A stretch of DNA of 64,000 nucleotides. It comes from Microcyclospora pomicola (taxonomy: Eukaryota; Ascomycota; Dothideomycetes; Capnodiales). This document shows, piece by piece, positions 35,279-45,074 of the stretch. The notes below the pieces were generated by a model that saw only the letters and a list, made by a program, of their open reading frames with translations, did no database searches and was not told where the DNA came from. Within the stretch, counting starts at the first letter, position 1. The number at the start of each line of letters is the position of its first letter. The stretch covers positions 280,423 to 344,422 of the forward strand of contig NHNY01000027.1 of assembly GCA_002786065.1 (NCBI GenBank). The letters run 5' to 3'. Made by a program: the position numbers and the translations under genes.

Positions 35279-35450
35279 GCCGGCTTGTCGTTTTCATCAT
35301 CGAGCTATAGCGTTTTGGAACAATTACCTTTCTTTGGAAAACCCCACGGAGTGTACGGCAAACGGAATCTAATGTGGACATGATGTGTTGAACGCTATAA
35401 TAAACCTTCTACCCAGGGGAATTAATGCTTCGAAAATGAACGATGCTATC

Positions 35451-38026
35451 TCATGTATAGGTCATGTTGAGGAACCACGCGAACGCCAGCAGCAACAACG
35501 CGCGATCGCGGACCGCGGCCGGCCACATCGCGTTCCCGGCGCGTTGCCAGATGCTCTGCCTCGGCGGGCCGGCGACGACGACGTGCTCGTCCTCCTCGAT
35601 CTCGCCGCCCTCGTACTTGAGCAGGCCCAGCTCGACGTCCTCGACCGGCCGCGGCGCCGGCACGATGACGACGGGGACTTTGGGCTTCGGCTTGTCCTCC
35701 GTGACGAGCCAGGCGGTCAGCGCGGCGGTCGCGTCGCCGATGATCCAGCACGCGATGAAGTACAGCGGCGTGATGAGGAGGAGGTCGCGCCAGCGGTCGC
35801 CGGACAGCGTCGCGTCGCCGTGGAACAGGCCCGTCGCGAGCACGGCTTCCTGGTCCGCGGCCAGCCAGAGGTGGTCTTGCATCACGTACATCTCGCCCGA
35901 GTACCGGCCAAGCCAGGCGAAGGCGACCGAGTAGAAGTTGCGCAGGCGCGGGTGTGCGTTGCGCAGGACGATGAACGCCAGGATCGGGATGCCGGCGATG
36001 TACGGCTGTTGCCGGGTCCAGGCGTTCTGCGAGCCGATGTGCTTGTGGACGAGGTACCAGAAGACCGGCAGGCCGGCGGCGGCGAGGGCGATGGTGCTGT
36101 ATTTGAGGACCGGGAAGGTGCGGCGGTAGAAGCGCTGGAGGGAAGTTTGGGCCGTGTCCGAGGCGAGGGCGCTCTTGGACCAGACGTAGAACATGGCGGC
36201 TAGCATGCCGATATAGACGATGTACTGGTCTTGCTTGACGCGGTGGTGGAAGAACTCGGAGGACAGATTCATCTTGAACGCCAGATTGCAGAGATGCACG
36301 AATGCTTCGGGAAGCCCCTTGGTCTTCAGGAAGGCCCGTACGAGACTGGCGGAGGCCACGATCTTTCCGATCAGGAACGAGGTGCGGTTGTTGTGCTTCT
36401 GCCCGATAGCCATGGTGGCGTAGACGACGGCGTACCAGAAGGTTGATAAAGGCATGTAGTAGTATAGCAGCCATCGTGTCCTCATCACATATGCGAGCGT
36501 AACAGGTAGGAGGTTCGTCCTGATCATCACGGCGGCAAAGCGCTTGAACGAGTAATCCCGCTTCTGCAGAAAGAATACCGTGTGTCCAAATCCCGTCATG
36601 AATAGGTATGAAGTGACGGCTAGTCGGATGACCTCCCAGAACCAGTCGACCGTCCATGCCATGTTGTAGTGATACACAATGATCAAAAGCTGCATCCAGC
36701 CTTTCCACTCGTCCGTCTGATCTCGTGGTAGGAAGGGCTGATCCGGCTGCTTCTCACCCAGCTGAACTCTGGCGGAACTCTTGGATTTGCGAACGGTCGC
36801 AAGACCCAGGATCGCGCAAACCATGAGCATGTTGCGAAGGTTGAACATCCGAACGTGGTTTCTCGTGATCTGTTCGAAGATATGCGTGCGATCCGTGATG
36901 TACATCAAGGAAACCACCCCCGCAAACGCCGTCGCAGCTCGCACAACCGGCCTGTTGTCTGCGCCAAAAAATGGCCACACATAGTCCAGAAGAGTCACAA
37001 ACGGTAGGATGAGCATACCGATGATTAGGAAGCTGCGCTGGATCCAATTCAGCTCACCAGAAGAACCACAGCAGGTTCCTCGGTTTCTGATGAGGTCGTA
37101 GCGGTTCGATTGTGTTTTTGCGTTACACCGCATGTTCAAGAGCAGCTGTGCTCTGGCTTTCGAAATGACGGAGTCGTCCTGGTTTGTTCGTACTTCCATC
37201 ATGTCCTCAAAGGCCCAAAGGACGTTCACGTCGTGGGCGTCTTCTCGTTCCTTCAGATGCGCATTGAACTGGCGGTAGATGGAAAGAGCGGGATCCGTCT
37301 CGGGGTCCTTGCTCAGAGGTTCTGCTACGGGTGCGAACAACAGCAAATTGCCAGGCCCATCATGTGAAGAGAAGGTGGAACTTCCAACGGGCGTCTGTGT
37401 GCCCTTTGCTGCCGCCCTCGACACAATCCCGTCGATGGTATTCTCAAAATCCTTCAAGTCATTATTCCTTGCTTGCTGTTCACCGCCTCCCATAATCGTC
37501 ATCATTGGTGTGCCCTTTTCATTCTTGGCATATGCCTCGACGTAGCTGTGCAAATGGCTGCTGTTGAGGTATGGATCCCAGAGGTATTCCAGTTCTACGT
37601 GCTTGAAAGATAATTGGTGGTCGTGTTTCTTCAGCTCTTTCGCGAGCTTAGAATCGAGTCGATGTGCCATAGCCCAGTAGGTCTCTTGAATATCCATGTC
37701 GCCAGCGAACACGATTTTTCCACTCGTCTTGTTGGCGCACGCTTTAATATCGTTCCCATGATAATCGATAATGTCGCACCCATGAGCAAGCCAGGTATGG
37801 TCTCGATACCAAACACCACCATTGTTCAGAGCACTACATTTGTTAGGGTCACTGGCATCTATTATGGAATTATCAGCGTTTTCTTCATCATCATCACAGT
37901 TAAAAACTGCTCACCAAAGATGAAATGGCGACCAAAGATCGCCAATAATAGAACAATGAGATATGTGTAGGCGGCCTGTGGAAGACGAGGCATCCTCTCC
38001 CATGCTGAGGCCGCCGCAGCTTTCAT
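35451..38026 (-). CDS. Cas1p-like 10-TM acyltransferase-family membrane protein
   Basis: Two coding exons, 38026-37915 and 37858-35451 (839 aa). The intron is 56 bp and the joined frame reads HFIFDASDPNKCSALNNGGVWYRD. A first membrane segment (about 18-35) is followed by a lumenal SGNH/PC-esterase-like domain (about 38-345) and then by a polytopic C-terminal half of about ten or more helices (about 350-839). This is the Cas1p/CASD1 architecture, which O-acetylates glycans in the Golgi. The expected GDS nucleophile motif reads GDM (about residues 90-92), and no DGxH motif is visible before LLLNMRCN, so esterase chemistry may be lost. An upstream frame lacks an ATG but is preceded by a consensus 5' intron. 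Confidence 0.85.
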
Positions 38027-38068
38027 CTTGAACCAGTAGCGAGGGGTACAATCTGTGGTGAGAGTTTT

Positions 38069-38124
38069 CTGCACACAACGAACCAGCGTTGAACAGTAAG
38101 AGAAAGAAAGACTATGAGCCTCAC
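38069..38124 (-). other. Probable 5' UTR intron of the Cas1p-like gene
   Basis: The minus strand reads a GTGAGG donor and TGTGTGCAG acceptor 56 bp apart with a pyrimidine-rich tract between. The upstream exon has no in-frame ATG compatible with the main reading frame (it would place a stop), so this is best seen as a leader intron with the coding start at 38026. Confidence 0.5.
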
Positions 38125-39315
38125 CTATGCCAGGCGGGCATCTGTATAAAGGAAACTGCTAGGAAAGAGGAATAGAGGAGCGATGCAGGAGTGGTGACAA
38201 GGCCCCCAGCGCACATAAGCGAGGACATTCTTTGTAACCGAGTCCAGAGCCATTGTTATCACCCTGGATGGGGATGAGGCGCCATTAGTGTGGAGCTGCG
38301 CCTATATGAACGCCATGATAGATATATTGGCTTGCTGAATATGTCATATGGTGTGGTTGAAACACGCATCGCGCAAGGCGAACGAATGGGAACACTAGGA
38401 CTTGGCTTGACCTCCGGCGCCTTGGCATCGGCTTAGCAACGTCGTGGCTTCGTGGCATCTTGAAACAAGCTGGAGTTGAATCAATGCTTATTATCGCAGT
38501 ATTTTGCTTCCAATATGAGCATGGAAGAAAGTGGAGAGCGGGCCCAAGAGGCTTCAGTGTTTCTCTTGTCTTCCAACATACTCATTCGAGGCGATCGTGC
38601 TCACGAGGCATGACATCTCACTTGCAGCTGAGTGTTGTTCAAGCGATCTTCGCATGTAAGACAAGGAAAGGTGCGCAGCAGTGTTCCTCCTGGCATGGTC
38701 GTGGGACCAAATCCTGGCTGACGAGGATCCACGCTCTCCGAGAATCTGAGGGTGCAAGTAAGCAATCCTTCACAGCGTACGGCTGGGAAGCTCATCGATC
38801 GTGTTGAGCTTCGCGTCTCCTTGCAACACTACTCATTCATTGAGATTAACTTAGTCGTGCCACACTGGCACACATCACCTATGTTCGTGGATGTAATAAC
38901 ACGGATCTGTGCTGATGTCGAACTGGGCGGTCGCCACTTGCACAACATGAATTTGAGCCGGCAGGTCTTGGTCTCACTCTCAAGAGGCCCTTATTCAGTG
39001 GCCCATGCCACGTATGGCCAGGATGAGCGTATGTATATCAGCTCACCAGGTATTGTTTGAATATTGGAGCAGTTAAGGAGATGGCTACCGAGGTATTGTC
39101 GTTATCGTCCAGTCGCGTTGTGACCAGCAGAAGTCAGGGTTCCAGCACGGAGAGCTCCGGCCCAAGTCTATCGGTCGGCAGCGCGGACCGTACCGTCGAT
39201 AGGCGAGACGTCAAGAAAAAGTTCAGAAATGTTCACCAGCTATAGCCTATAGTTACAACGCGACTTTCGAGCGGAAGTTGTAGTACGATACCAGCGCAGG
39301 CCAAGTGCAACAGCC
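38125..39315. other. Divergent intergenic region Cas1-like / PUF6
   Basis: About 1.2 kb upstream of both genes. No coding frame with recognisable features. It must contain both promoters. Confidence 0.5.
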
Positions 39316-41289
39316 ATGGGAGGAATCAAAAGAAAAGAAGCGCCCTCGAAGGTCAAGCCCGATTTCAAAAAGCAGAAGTTCGACACAAAGCCCAAGACAA
39401 AGAGTCGATTGGATCAGGCCGCTGAAGATGACGGAGACGATTCCAGCGCAGAAGTGCCAGCGCATAAGCAAGACAAATCCAACGGATATAACAAGTTCAA
39501 CGGTAACGATCGCAAGGACTTCAAGCTTGACACCTCGTCTGCGGAAGCACATGCGAAACAGCGAGCGCTGGTCAAAGAGCGCAAGGCAGCCAAACCGAAT
39601 GCCGATGTCATCGAACGCTCCAAGAAGATCTGGGAAAGGCTTCGACGCAAGTCGCATGTGCCCAAAGAAGAGCGCAAGGAGTTGATCACAGAGCTGTTCA
39701 GCATAATCAATGGCCGGGTCCGGGACTTTGTGTTCAAACACGACAGCGTGCGGGTCATTCAATGTGCATTGAAATACGCCAATCAAGAGCAAAGGAGGAT
39801 GATCGTAGAAGAGCTGAAGACCGATATACGCCCACTGGCCGAGAGCCGGTACGGAAAGTTCTTGGTAGCGAAGATGGTGGTGGAGGGCGATCAGCAGATT
39901 CGTGACCTGATTGTCCCCGAGTTCTATGGTCACATCAAACGTCTGATCAACCATCCTGAGGCCTCGTGGATTGTAGATGACATCTACCGGCAGATCGCAA
40001 ATCCTCAGCAGAAGGTGGCTATGATTCGTGAGTGGTATGGTCCGGAATTTGCGCTCTTCCGTGGAAGAGATGGCAGTGAGAACACCTCGAATCTTGTGGA
40101 AATTCTAAAAGAAACCCCCGAGAAGCGAAAGCCAGTCATGCAACACCTTCAGCACATGTGTAACAGCATGGTCCAGAAGAAGATGACTGGCTTCACAATG
40201 CTTCATGACGCTATGCTACAGTACTTTCTAGCTCTCGATCCTGCAAGCGAGGAGCATAAAGAGTTCTTGGAAACACTGAAAGGGGACATCGATGCAGAGA
40301 CCGAAGGAGGAGGTGGAGATTTGTACCGTAACTTGGCATTCACCAAGTCGGGTAGCCGACTTGTCTGCTTGGCGCTTGCCTACGGCTCGGCAAAGGATCG
40401 CAAGGTCATTCTCAAGACCTTCAAGGACAACATTGAGCTCATGGCGTTCGACCAGTACGCCAAGCTGGTGTTAGTGACTGGACTGGAAGTTCCCGACGAC
40501 ACGAAATTGACCACCAAAGGCATACTACACGAAGTCCTAGGGCAAAGCATAGATGACAGCACCCAAAGACTTGATAGGCTTGAGACGCTGATCGTGGATC
40601 TGAACGCAAGGTTGACCGTGCTCTACCCACTAGCCGGTTCAGCGAAGTGGTTGATCAACGATCACGACAAGGCAATTATGGACGAGGTCCTCGAGATCCG
40701 CAAAGAGACGTCGAAGAAGTCGCCTGAACTCCGCCGACAAGCTCTAGTCGAATTCTCATCGGAGCCCTTGCTGCAGCTCATCTCCAAACGTGCTGAGAAC
40801 CTGATCAAATCAAGCTTCGGCTGCCAATTCATCAGCGAGGTCTTGCTGGATGCTGCGGGAGATCGCACAGAGGCCAAGAATGCCATTGCTCAAATCGCTG
40901 GTGGCGATCCTACAGCAGACGAGCATGTCGCCAACAGCGCAGCGGTGGGTCGCATGTTGAAGACGCTGGTACTCGGCGGAAACTTCGATCCCAAAACCAA
41001 AGAAACTAAACTTGTGGAACCTCGGCTCGCGTTCGCAGAAGTGCTGTACCCCATCGTGAAGGATCGCTTGGTCGATTGGGCATGCAGTGATTCTTCATTC
41101 GTGGTCTTGGCGCTTTTGGAGACGAAAGATGCGCCAGCGTCGATGAAGAAGGAAGTGCAGCAGATTCTCAAGAAGGAGAAGAGCAGGATTTCGGCGGCTG
41201 CCAAGGGTACAGGGAAGAAGAGCGAAGGGAAGGAGACGGAGAAGAAGGGCAATGCTGGTGCACGAATTCTGCTGGAGAAGATGACATAG
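39316..41289 (+). CDS. PUF6: Pumilio-family ribosome biogenesis factor Puf6
   Basis: A single exon of 657 residues. The basic N-terminus (MGGIKRKEAPSKVKPDFKKQ) is a nucleolar-type signal. PUM-like helical repeats extend from about 110 to 560, with VIQCALKYANQEQRR and ESRYGKFLVAKMV as clear repeat cores. A CPL domain (about 330-500: KSGSRLVCLALAYGSAKDRK, FDQYAKLVLVTG) follows, which marks Puf6/PUM3 rather than the 8-repeat mRNA-binding Pumilio proteins. Yeast Puf6 works in 60S assembly and represses ASH1 mRNA. The C-terminus is Lys/Glu-rich and ends in ARILLEKMT. The length matches family norms and the ATG at 39316 is the first in the frame. Confidence 0.94.
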   Translation: MGGIKRKEAPSKVKPDFKKQKFDTKPKTKSRLDQAAEDDGDDSSAEVPAHKQDKSNGYNKFNGNDRKDFKLDTSSAEAHAKQRALVKERKAAKPNADVIERSKKIWERLRRKSHVPKEERKELITELFSIINGRVRDFVFKHDSVRVIQCALKYANQEQRRMIVEELKTDIRPLAESRYGKFLVAKMVVEGDQQIRDLIVPEFYGHIKRLINHPEASWIVDDIYRQIANPQQKVAMIREWYGPEFALFRGRDGSENTSNLVEILKETPEKRKPVMQHLQHMCNSMVQKKMTGFTMLHDAMLQYFLALDPASEEHKEFLETLKGDIDAETEGGGGDLYRNLAFTKSGSRLVCLALAYGSAKDRKVILKTFKDNIELMAFDQYAKLVLVTGLEVPDDTKLTTKGILHEVLGQSIDDSTQRLDRLETLIVDLNARLTVLYPLAGSAKWLINDHDKAIMDEVLEIRKETSKKSPELRRQALVEFSSEPLLQLISKRAENLIKSSFGCQFISEVLLDAAGDRTEAKNAIAQIAGGDPTADEHVANSAAVGRMLKTLVLGGNFDPKTKETKLVEPRLAFAEVLYPIVKDRLVDWACSDSSFVVLALLETKDAPASMKKEVQQILKKEKSRISAAAKGTGKKSEGKETEKKGNAGARILLEKMT

Positions 41290-41493
41290 GCTTGATTCAT
41301 GTACATAAGTTGACCAATCTTTCACAGGCTATATTCCCCCGTTGACTCTGCGTGTCATAGCAAGCCATGAGCAATAGATACTCTAGAGCGGCAAACCGAT
41401 GTTGTGAGGTCCTGTGTGACAGCAGTGAGGTTTAGCAAGTATATCTCGGTCCCATCCATAAAGCCACACGCTTACAGTGATGTGTTTCTACCA

Positions 41494-42143
41494 TCATTCT
41501 GGATCGCAAGGAAGTTCGTTAATCTCTCGGAATAGGACTTTCGAAACTGTGACAACAAGTCAGCACAATAGTCGGGCAGTTCCTACTTGTGTGTCCCTCA
41601 ATAAGACCTACCGAACAATTGGATAATGCCTAATGCCTGAAGCCGATTGTCGCGCGTCAAATCCTCATTCACAACTATGGTGTGAAGCCACTTCTGATCT
41701 CCGACAAACTGTTCATAGTTGGGGATACCAACTTGGCACGTCGTCGAGCGGAGTATTGTGTCGGCTGCGTCCGTCAACTCCTCGTGGAGGAGGCTGATAA
41801 TGCCCAGCGCTTTCAAGCGATCCGACCGTGTGCTTACTTCGTTCTTGAAATATTCGCGCAGGCTGTTCAGGTCAGTCAGCATCTGCTGATGCAATGTTTC
41901 TGCTTCATTGGAGGACATGTTCGGTGGACTTTTTTGTGCCGGACGTCGCAAAGGCAGGACCACGATCAAGCGTGAGGGTGTACTGCTGAGGATGTCTAGT
42001 GAGGGACTCTCTCGCTTGAGTGTGGACGGAAGGCTGGAGGTTCGATGTACAGGCTGCTTTAGTAAGTCGGCTCTGTATTCTCCCTGTTGCACATGGCTCA
42101 TGGGCGCCATCATCTGAAGTGGGTGTTGGTTTGGTCGTGTCAT
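41494..42143 (-). CDS. Unrecognised protein with duplicated LxALGIIxL motif
   Basis: Exon 1 (42143-41612) and a likely second exon (41546-41494) give 194 aa; without splicing the frame stops at 41598 (181 aa). The intron is 65 bp with GTAGGT and CTGAC before TCACAG, a good consensus. I do not recognise the family. Two copies of a motif occur: STRSDRLKALGIISLL and LTRDNRLQALGIIQLF, about 55 residues apart, suggesting an internal duplication of a small helical unit. The N-terminal 80 residues are Ser/Pro-rich and may be leader, in which case the ATG at 41918 (MSSNEAETLHQQM) is the start. It is divergent from another unrecognised gene only 145 bp away. Confidence 0.5.
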
Positions 42144-42288
42144 GTTATGTAGGGGTGTCAAGTTCACCTGGAACTTCACGTCTCACGTGTCTCATCACGC
42201 GGCAGACCTACGCCAAACATTCGACCTCCCTTCAGCATCGCATCACTTGCGTAGAACAAGTTGATATACTCAGACATCGCACTTCACG

Positions 42289-43170
42289 ATGGGACTCCCA
42301 CCGCATCTGCGTGCCACAAAGGCAGCGAGAGCCTCCTCGTCTCAGGGCACACTCTCCGCGAGCCCACCGAAAAATGTGGCAAGAGCAGTCACAGAGGCGG
42401 ACAACCTCAGTGGAACCACTGCCACTTTACCGACGGTGAGCAATACTTCGTGCGTGTAGAAGATCGATCTGCTAACGTTCTGCAGGAAGCAAACATCAGC
42501 AAGCAGGTAATTGAAAAGCATTTGGGCCAGCACGATGAATATCGCAAGGTGGCCACTGCTACCGTGAGTGATTGTCGCGGCGATATGCTCGTTCCGACCA
42601 GCCTGCGACCGCTTTCACATGTGCTGATCAAACACAGGCCATTGACTCTGCGCTACCGGCTGCCCACAGCACAGCTGATTCGTGGGCTCGAACAAAGACT
42701 CCATCTTCATGCTCAGGTGCAGGATCCGCCGTACTTCCAGAACAGATAGTATCCACTGACAAGGATGTAACTGTTGCGGACGCCCTTCACAAGCTGGACT
42801 TCCCAACTGAAACGACTCTCGTGCCCTACTCGAATTCAGCGTCAGGGTCATTATATTCGAGTGGTAAGGTCAAGTGGAAGAGTGAGCTCACTTCCAGGAC
42901 AACATACTGAAACATTGACCAGAAGCATCGAAGCCTGCATCGCCACAACGATCACTACCAGGACATTCGGACTGGGCGGAAGACGCCGACAAATGGACCA
43001 TCATGGCTGAAATCTGGGAGACAATGGGCGCAGACCTAAAACAACTCAGCGAGCGTCAAGATAGCCTGGAGAAAAGCAACACGCTACTCACAGCAACCGT
43101 CATGCGGCAGATTTGGCGCATTGATGAACTCGAAGCCAAGCTGATGGCATGGGAGGCTCGGAAATTGTGA
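42289..43170 (+). CDS. Unrecognised four-exon protein with C-terminal coiled coil
   Basis: I reconstruct four exons: 42289-42435, 42486-42563, 42638-42863 and 42923-43170. Together they give 232 aa in one open frame. Donors are GTGAGC, GTGAGT and GTAAGG; intron 1 carries GCTAACG before TGCAG. No exon is longer than 250 nt, so the gene does not stand out as a long open frame. The first 160 residues are Ala/Ser/Thr-rich and probably disordered. The last 60 (ETMGADLKQLSERQDSLEKS, then RQIWRIDELEAKLMAWEARK) form a heptad-patterned coiled coil. I recognise no family. The tidy splice signals and the coiled-coil frame make it likely to be real. Its divergent partner lies 145 bp upstream. Confidence 0.6.
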
Positions 43171-43568
43171 TGATAGAATCAATTTCTCATCTCCCTGACG
43201 TCAAGAGGTCAGCGACTGGGATGGCGAATAGCTGGACACTGGTTGCTAAGATGAGCCGTGGGCAGAACTGATGCCCAAGAGATATGGCCGCTTTTCAAGC
43301 AGCAAGTTTGTGTCTGCCACGCAGTTCTCAAGCGTTATCGGGTGTTTTCCACCGCACTACGCAAGGCAGTGAAGAGGCACATAAACCTACGTATCTGCAC
43401 ACTTTTCTCCACGCTATTCGCTAGCAACGGCTAGTCCTGTGACACGAGAGCGAAGTCTGTTTGCAGCTGCTGTGGCGCAGGAGACATGTTGTGCTGCAAG
43501 TGCTTAAGTCCGATCATGCCGGCACTGTTGAGCAGTGTACAGACTCTGCCTTCTCAAGGTGATCGCAC
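43171..43568. other. Convergent intergenic region
   Basis: About 400 bp between the coiled-coil gene and the acetyltransferase gene. I see nothing coding in it. Confidence 0.5.
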
Positions 43569-44288
43569 CTAGGAGAGACCTCTCACACCCAACATGAACT
43601 CCATGTGAAGTGCAGTCCGCTCGTTCGCTTCCGACTCGCCACCAACGAGCCCTCTGGGCTGCTGCATATAATTCTCGCTACCTGTAGCTCTGAAGCCTGC
43701 CGTCTCGTATAACTGTTGAGCTGCTCGATTCTCCGCATCGACTGAGATCGTGAACACGACAGTACAGACACTGTGTAGTCGCGCAGAATTCTCAGCCTTG
43801 GCCAAAGCAGTCCTGATGAGAGCAATCCCGAGACCAGCCTTTCGCGCGACCGGCTGGACGAAGACACCATTAAGGTGGTAATGCCACGAACGCACGATTG
43901 AAGACTTCAAGACGAGAGCTTCATCCTTCGGCCGATCGGTCATTCTTGCGAACGGGTCTGACTTTGCAGATACCGTGGCTGTCGCAGATTCGTCTTCGGG
44001 CCCAAGAAGCACAATCATGCCGAGCCATTCTTGCTCACTCAAAGCCAATGGATGAGGCAGGTCTCTGACAGCTACGAGATGAACGGCCTTCGGGTTGCTC
44101 AAGCGTTGGAAGCTCTGTTCGACATCCCGCTGCACTTCGATTTCGTACGTGGACGCAAACGCTTCTGGAGATGTCTGCAGCGCATCGAGGCGCAATGTCC
44201 TGAACTTGCTAACAAGCTTGGTGGAGTCTACCTCGTCCGCGTTCCGAAGGATTGCAGATACGTCCACAATATGATAGGCAGCTGCCAT
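43569..44288 (-). CDS. GNAT-family N-acetyltransferase
   Basis: A single exon of 239 residues from the ATG at 44288. The open frame above it has no ATG. The acetyl-CoA binding motif A appears as LNGVFVQPVARKAGLGIALI (the R/QxxGxG/A loop being ARKAGLGIA), followed by VFTISVDAENRAAQQLYETA and GFRATGSENY, which are the usual motif B region with the N-x-x-A-x-x-L-Y-E pattern. N-terminal residues (FRTLRLDALQTSPEAFASTYE) match the start of many fungal GNATs. The acceptor substrate is unknown. It is divergent from the CorA-like gene with 790 bp between the starts. Confidence 0.85.
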   Translation of the reverse strand: MAAAYHIVDVSAILRNADEVDSTKLVSKFRTLRLDALQTSPEAFASTYEIEVQRDVEQSFQRLSNPKAVHLVAVRDLPHPLALSEQEWLGMIVLLGPEDESATATVSAKSDPFARMTDRPKDEALVLKSSIVRSWHYHLNGVFVQPVARKAGLGIALIRTALAKAENSARLHSVCTVVFTISVDAENRAAQQLYETAGFRATGSENYMQQPRGLVGGESEANERTALHMEFMLGVRGLS

Positions 44289-45074
44289 TGCCGGGCTAGC
44301 ATAGTAATGAGCACATATGTCAACGGCTTTGCAATCACGTATCCAGCCCTCCACTCTCCGTGAAGAGTCTGAAGTTCCCTGCTAGCTGTGGGTCACAATC
44401 TTAAAGCGCACAAGCGTACCCTTCATCTCTGGGATCAACTGTACAGTGGGAGAAACATTACGCAGTCATCGGGTACGTGTGTACGGTGTGATGTTGTCGT
44501 CGTCGTCTTGTCTCAGACTCGACAAGGGGCAATTTTTAGCATGCCGGGATGACATGGATTCGGGGCCGCTGATTGGATCACGTGCCATATCTGGGTATAT
44601 CTTTCCACATTTACAATGACAGATGAAGAGTGCAACTCGCTGCAATTAGAGCATTCTCGCAACGGCTTGCTAAACAACTATATGGGCCTGCTGTAACTCT
44701 CTGAAGGGCAGAAGTTCTGTGCGTGTTCATCAAGATCAGAGTACCGTGTCCAATTAGCAGTGAAGCGAGTTTTGGCAAATTCGTTGAAGCGGGACACCCA
44801 CCACACCCATCTCTTGTGCTTCTTTGTCTCATCATCCACTGCGCATGTCATTTCCTGCCACCTCAGGTATTCGTGGGCGACCTGACCTTTGTCTGAGGCC
44901 CAGCTCAAGCGCTGCACATGACGACTCACATACATCCAACATGACCTGCCTCGAACCAGTGATCTTCTGCACCAGCGCCTGCTCACGCAGACATAGATAT
45001 GGACAGGCTGCACCGCAGAACAGGTAGGCCAAGTTTTGGGTCTCTTCTTTCCACTGCGTGTCTACTCTCCCACC
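44289..45074. other. Divergent intergenic region GNAT / CorA-like
   Basis: About 790 bp holding both promoters. The minus and plus open frames here lack motifs and consensus splice links to either gene. Confidence 0.45.

Noticed and set aside
35385-36203. 272-codon plus-strand open frame opposite the Cas1p-like gene
   Set aside because: It is antisense to a clear multi-TM coding exon. Its composition is a product of biased codons on the other strand.
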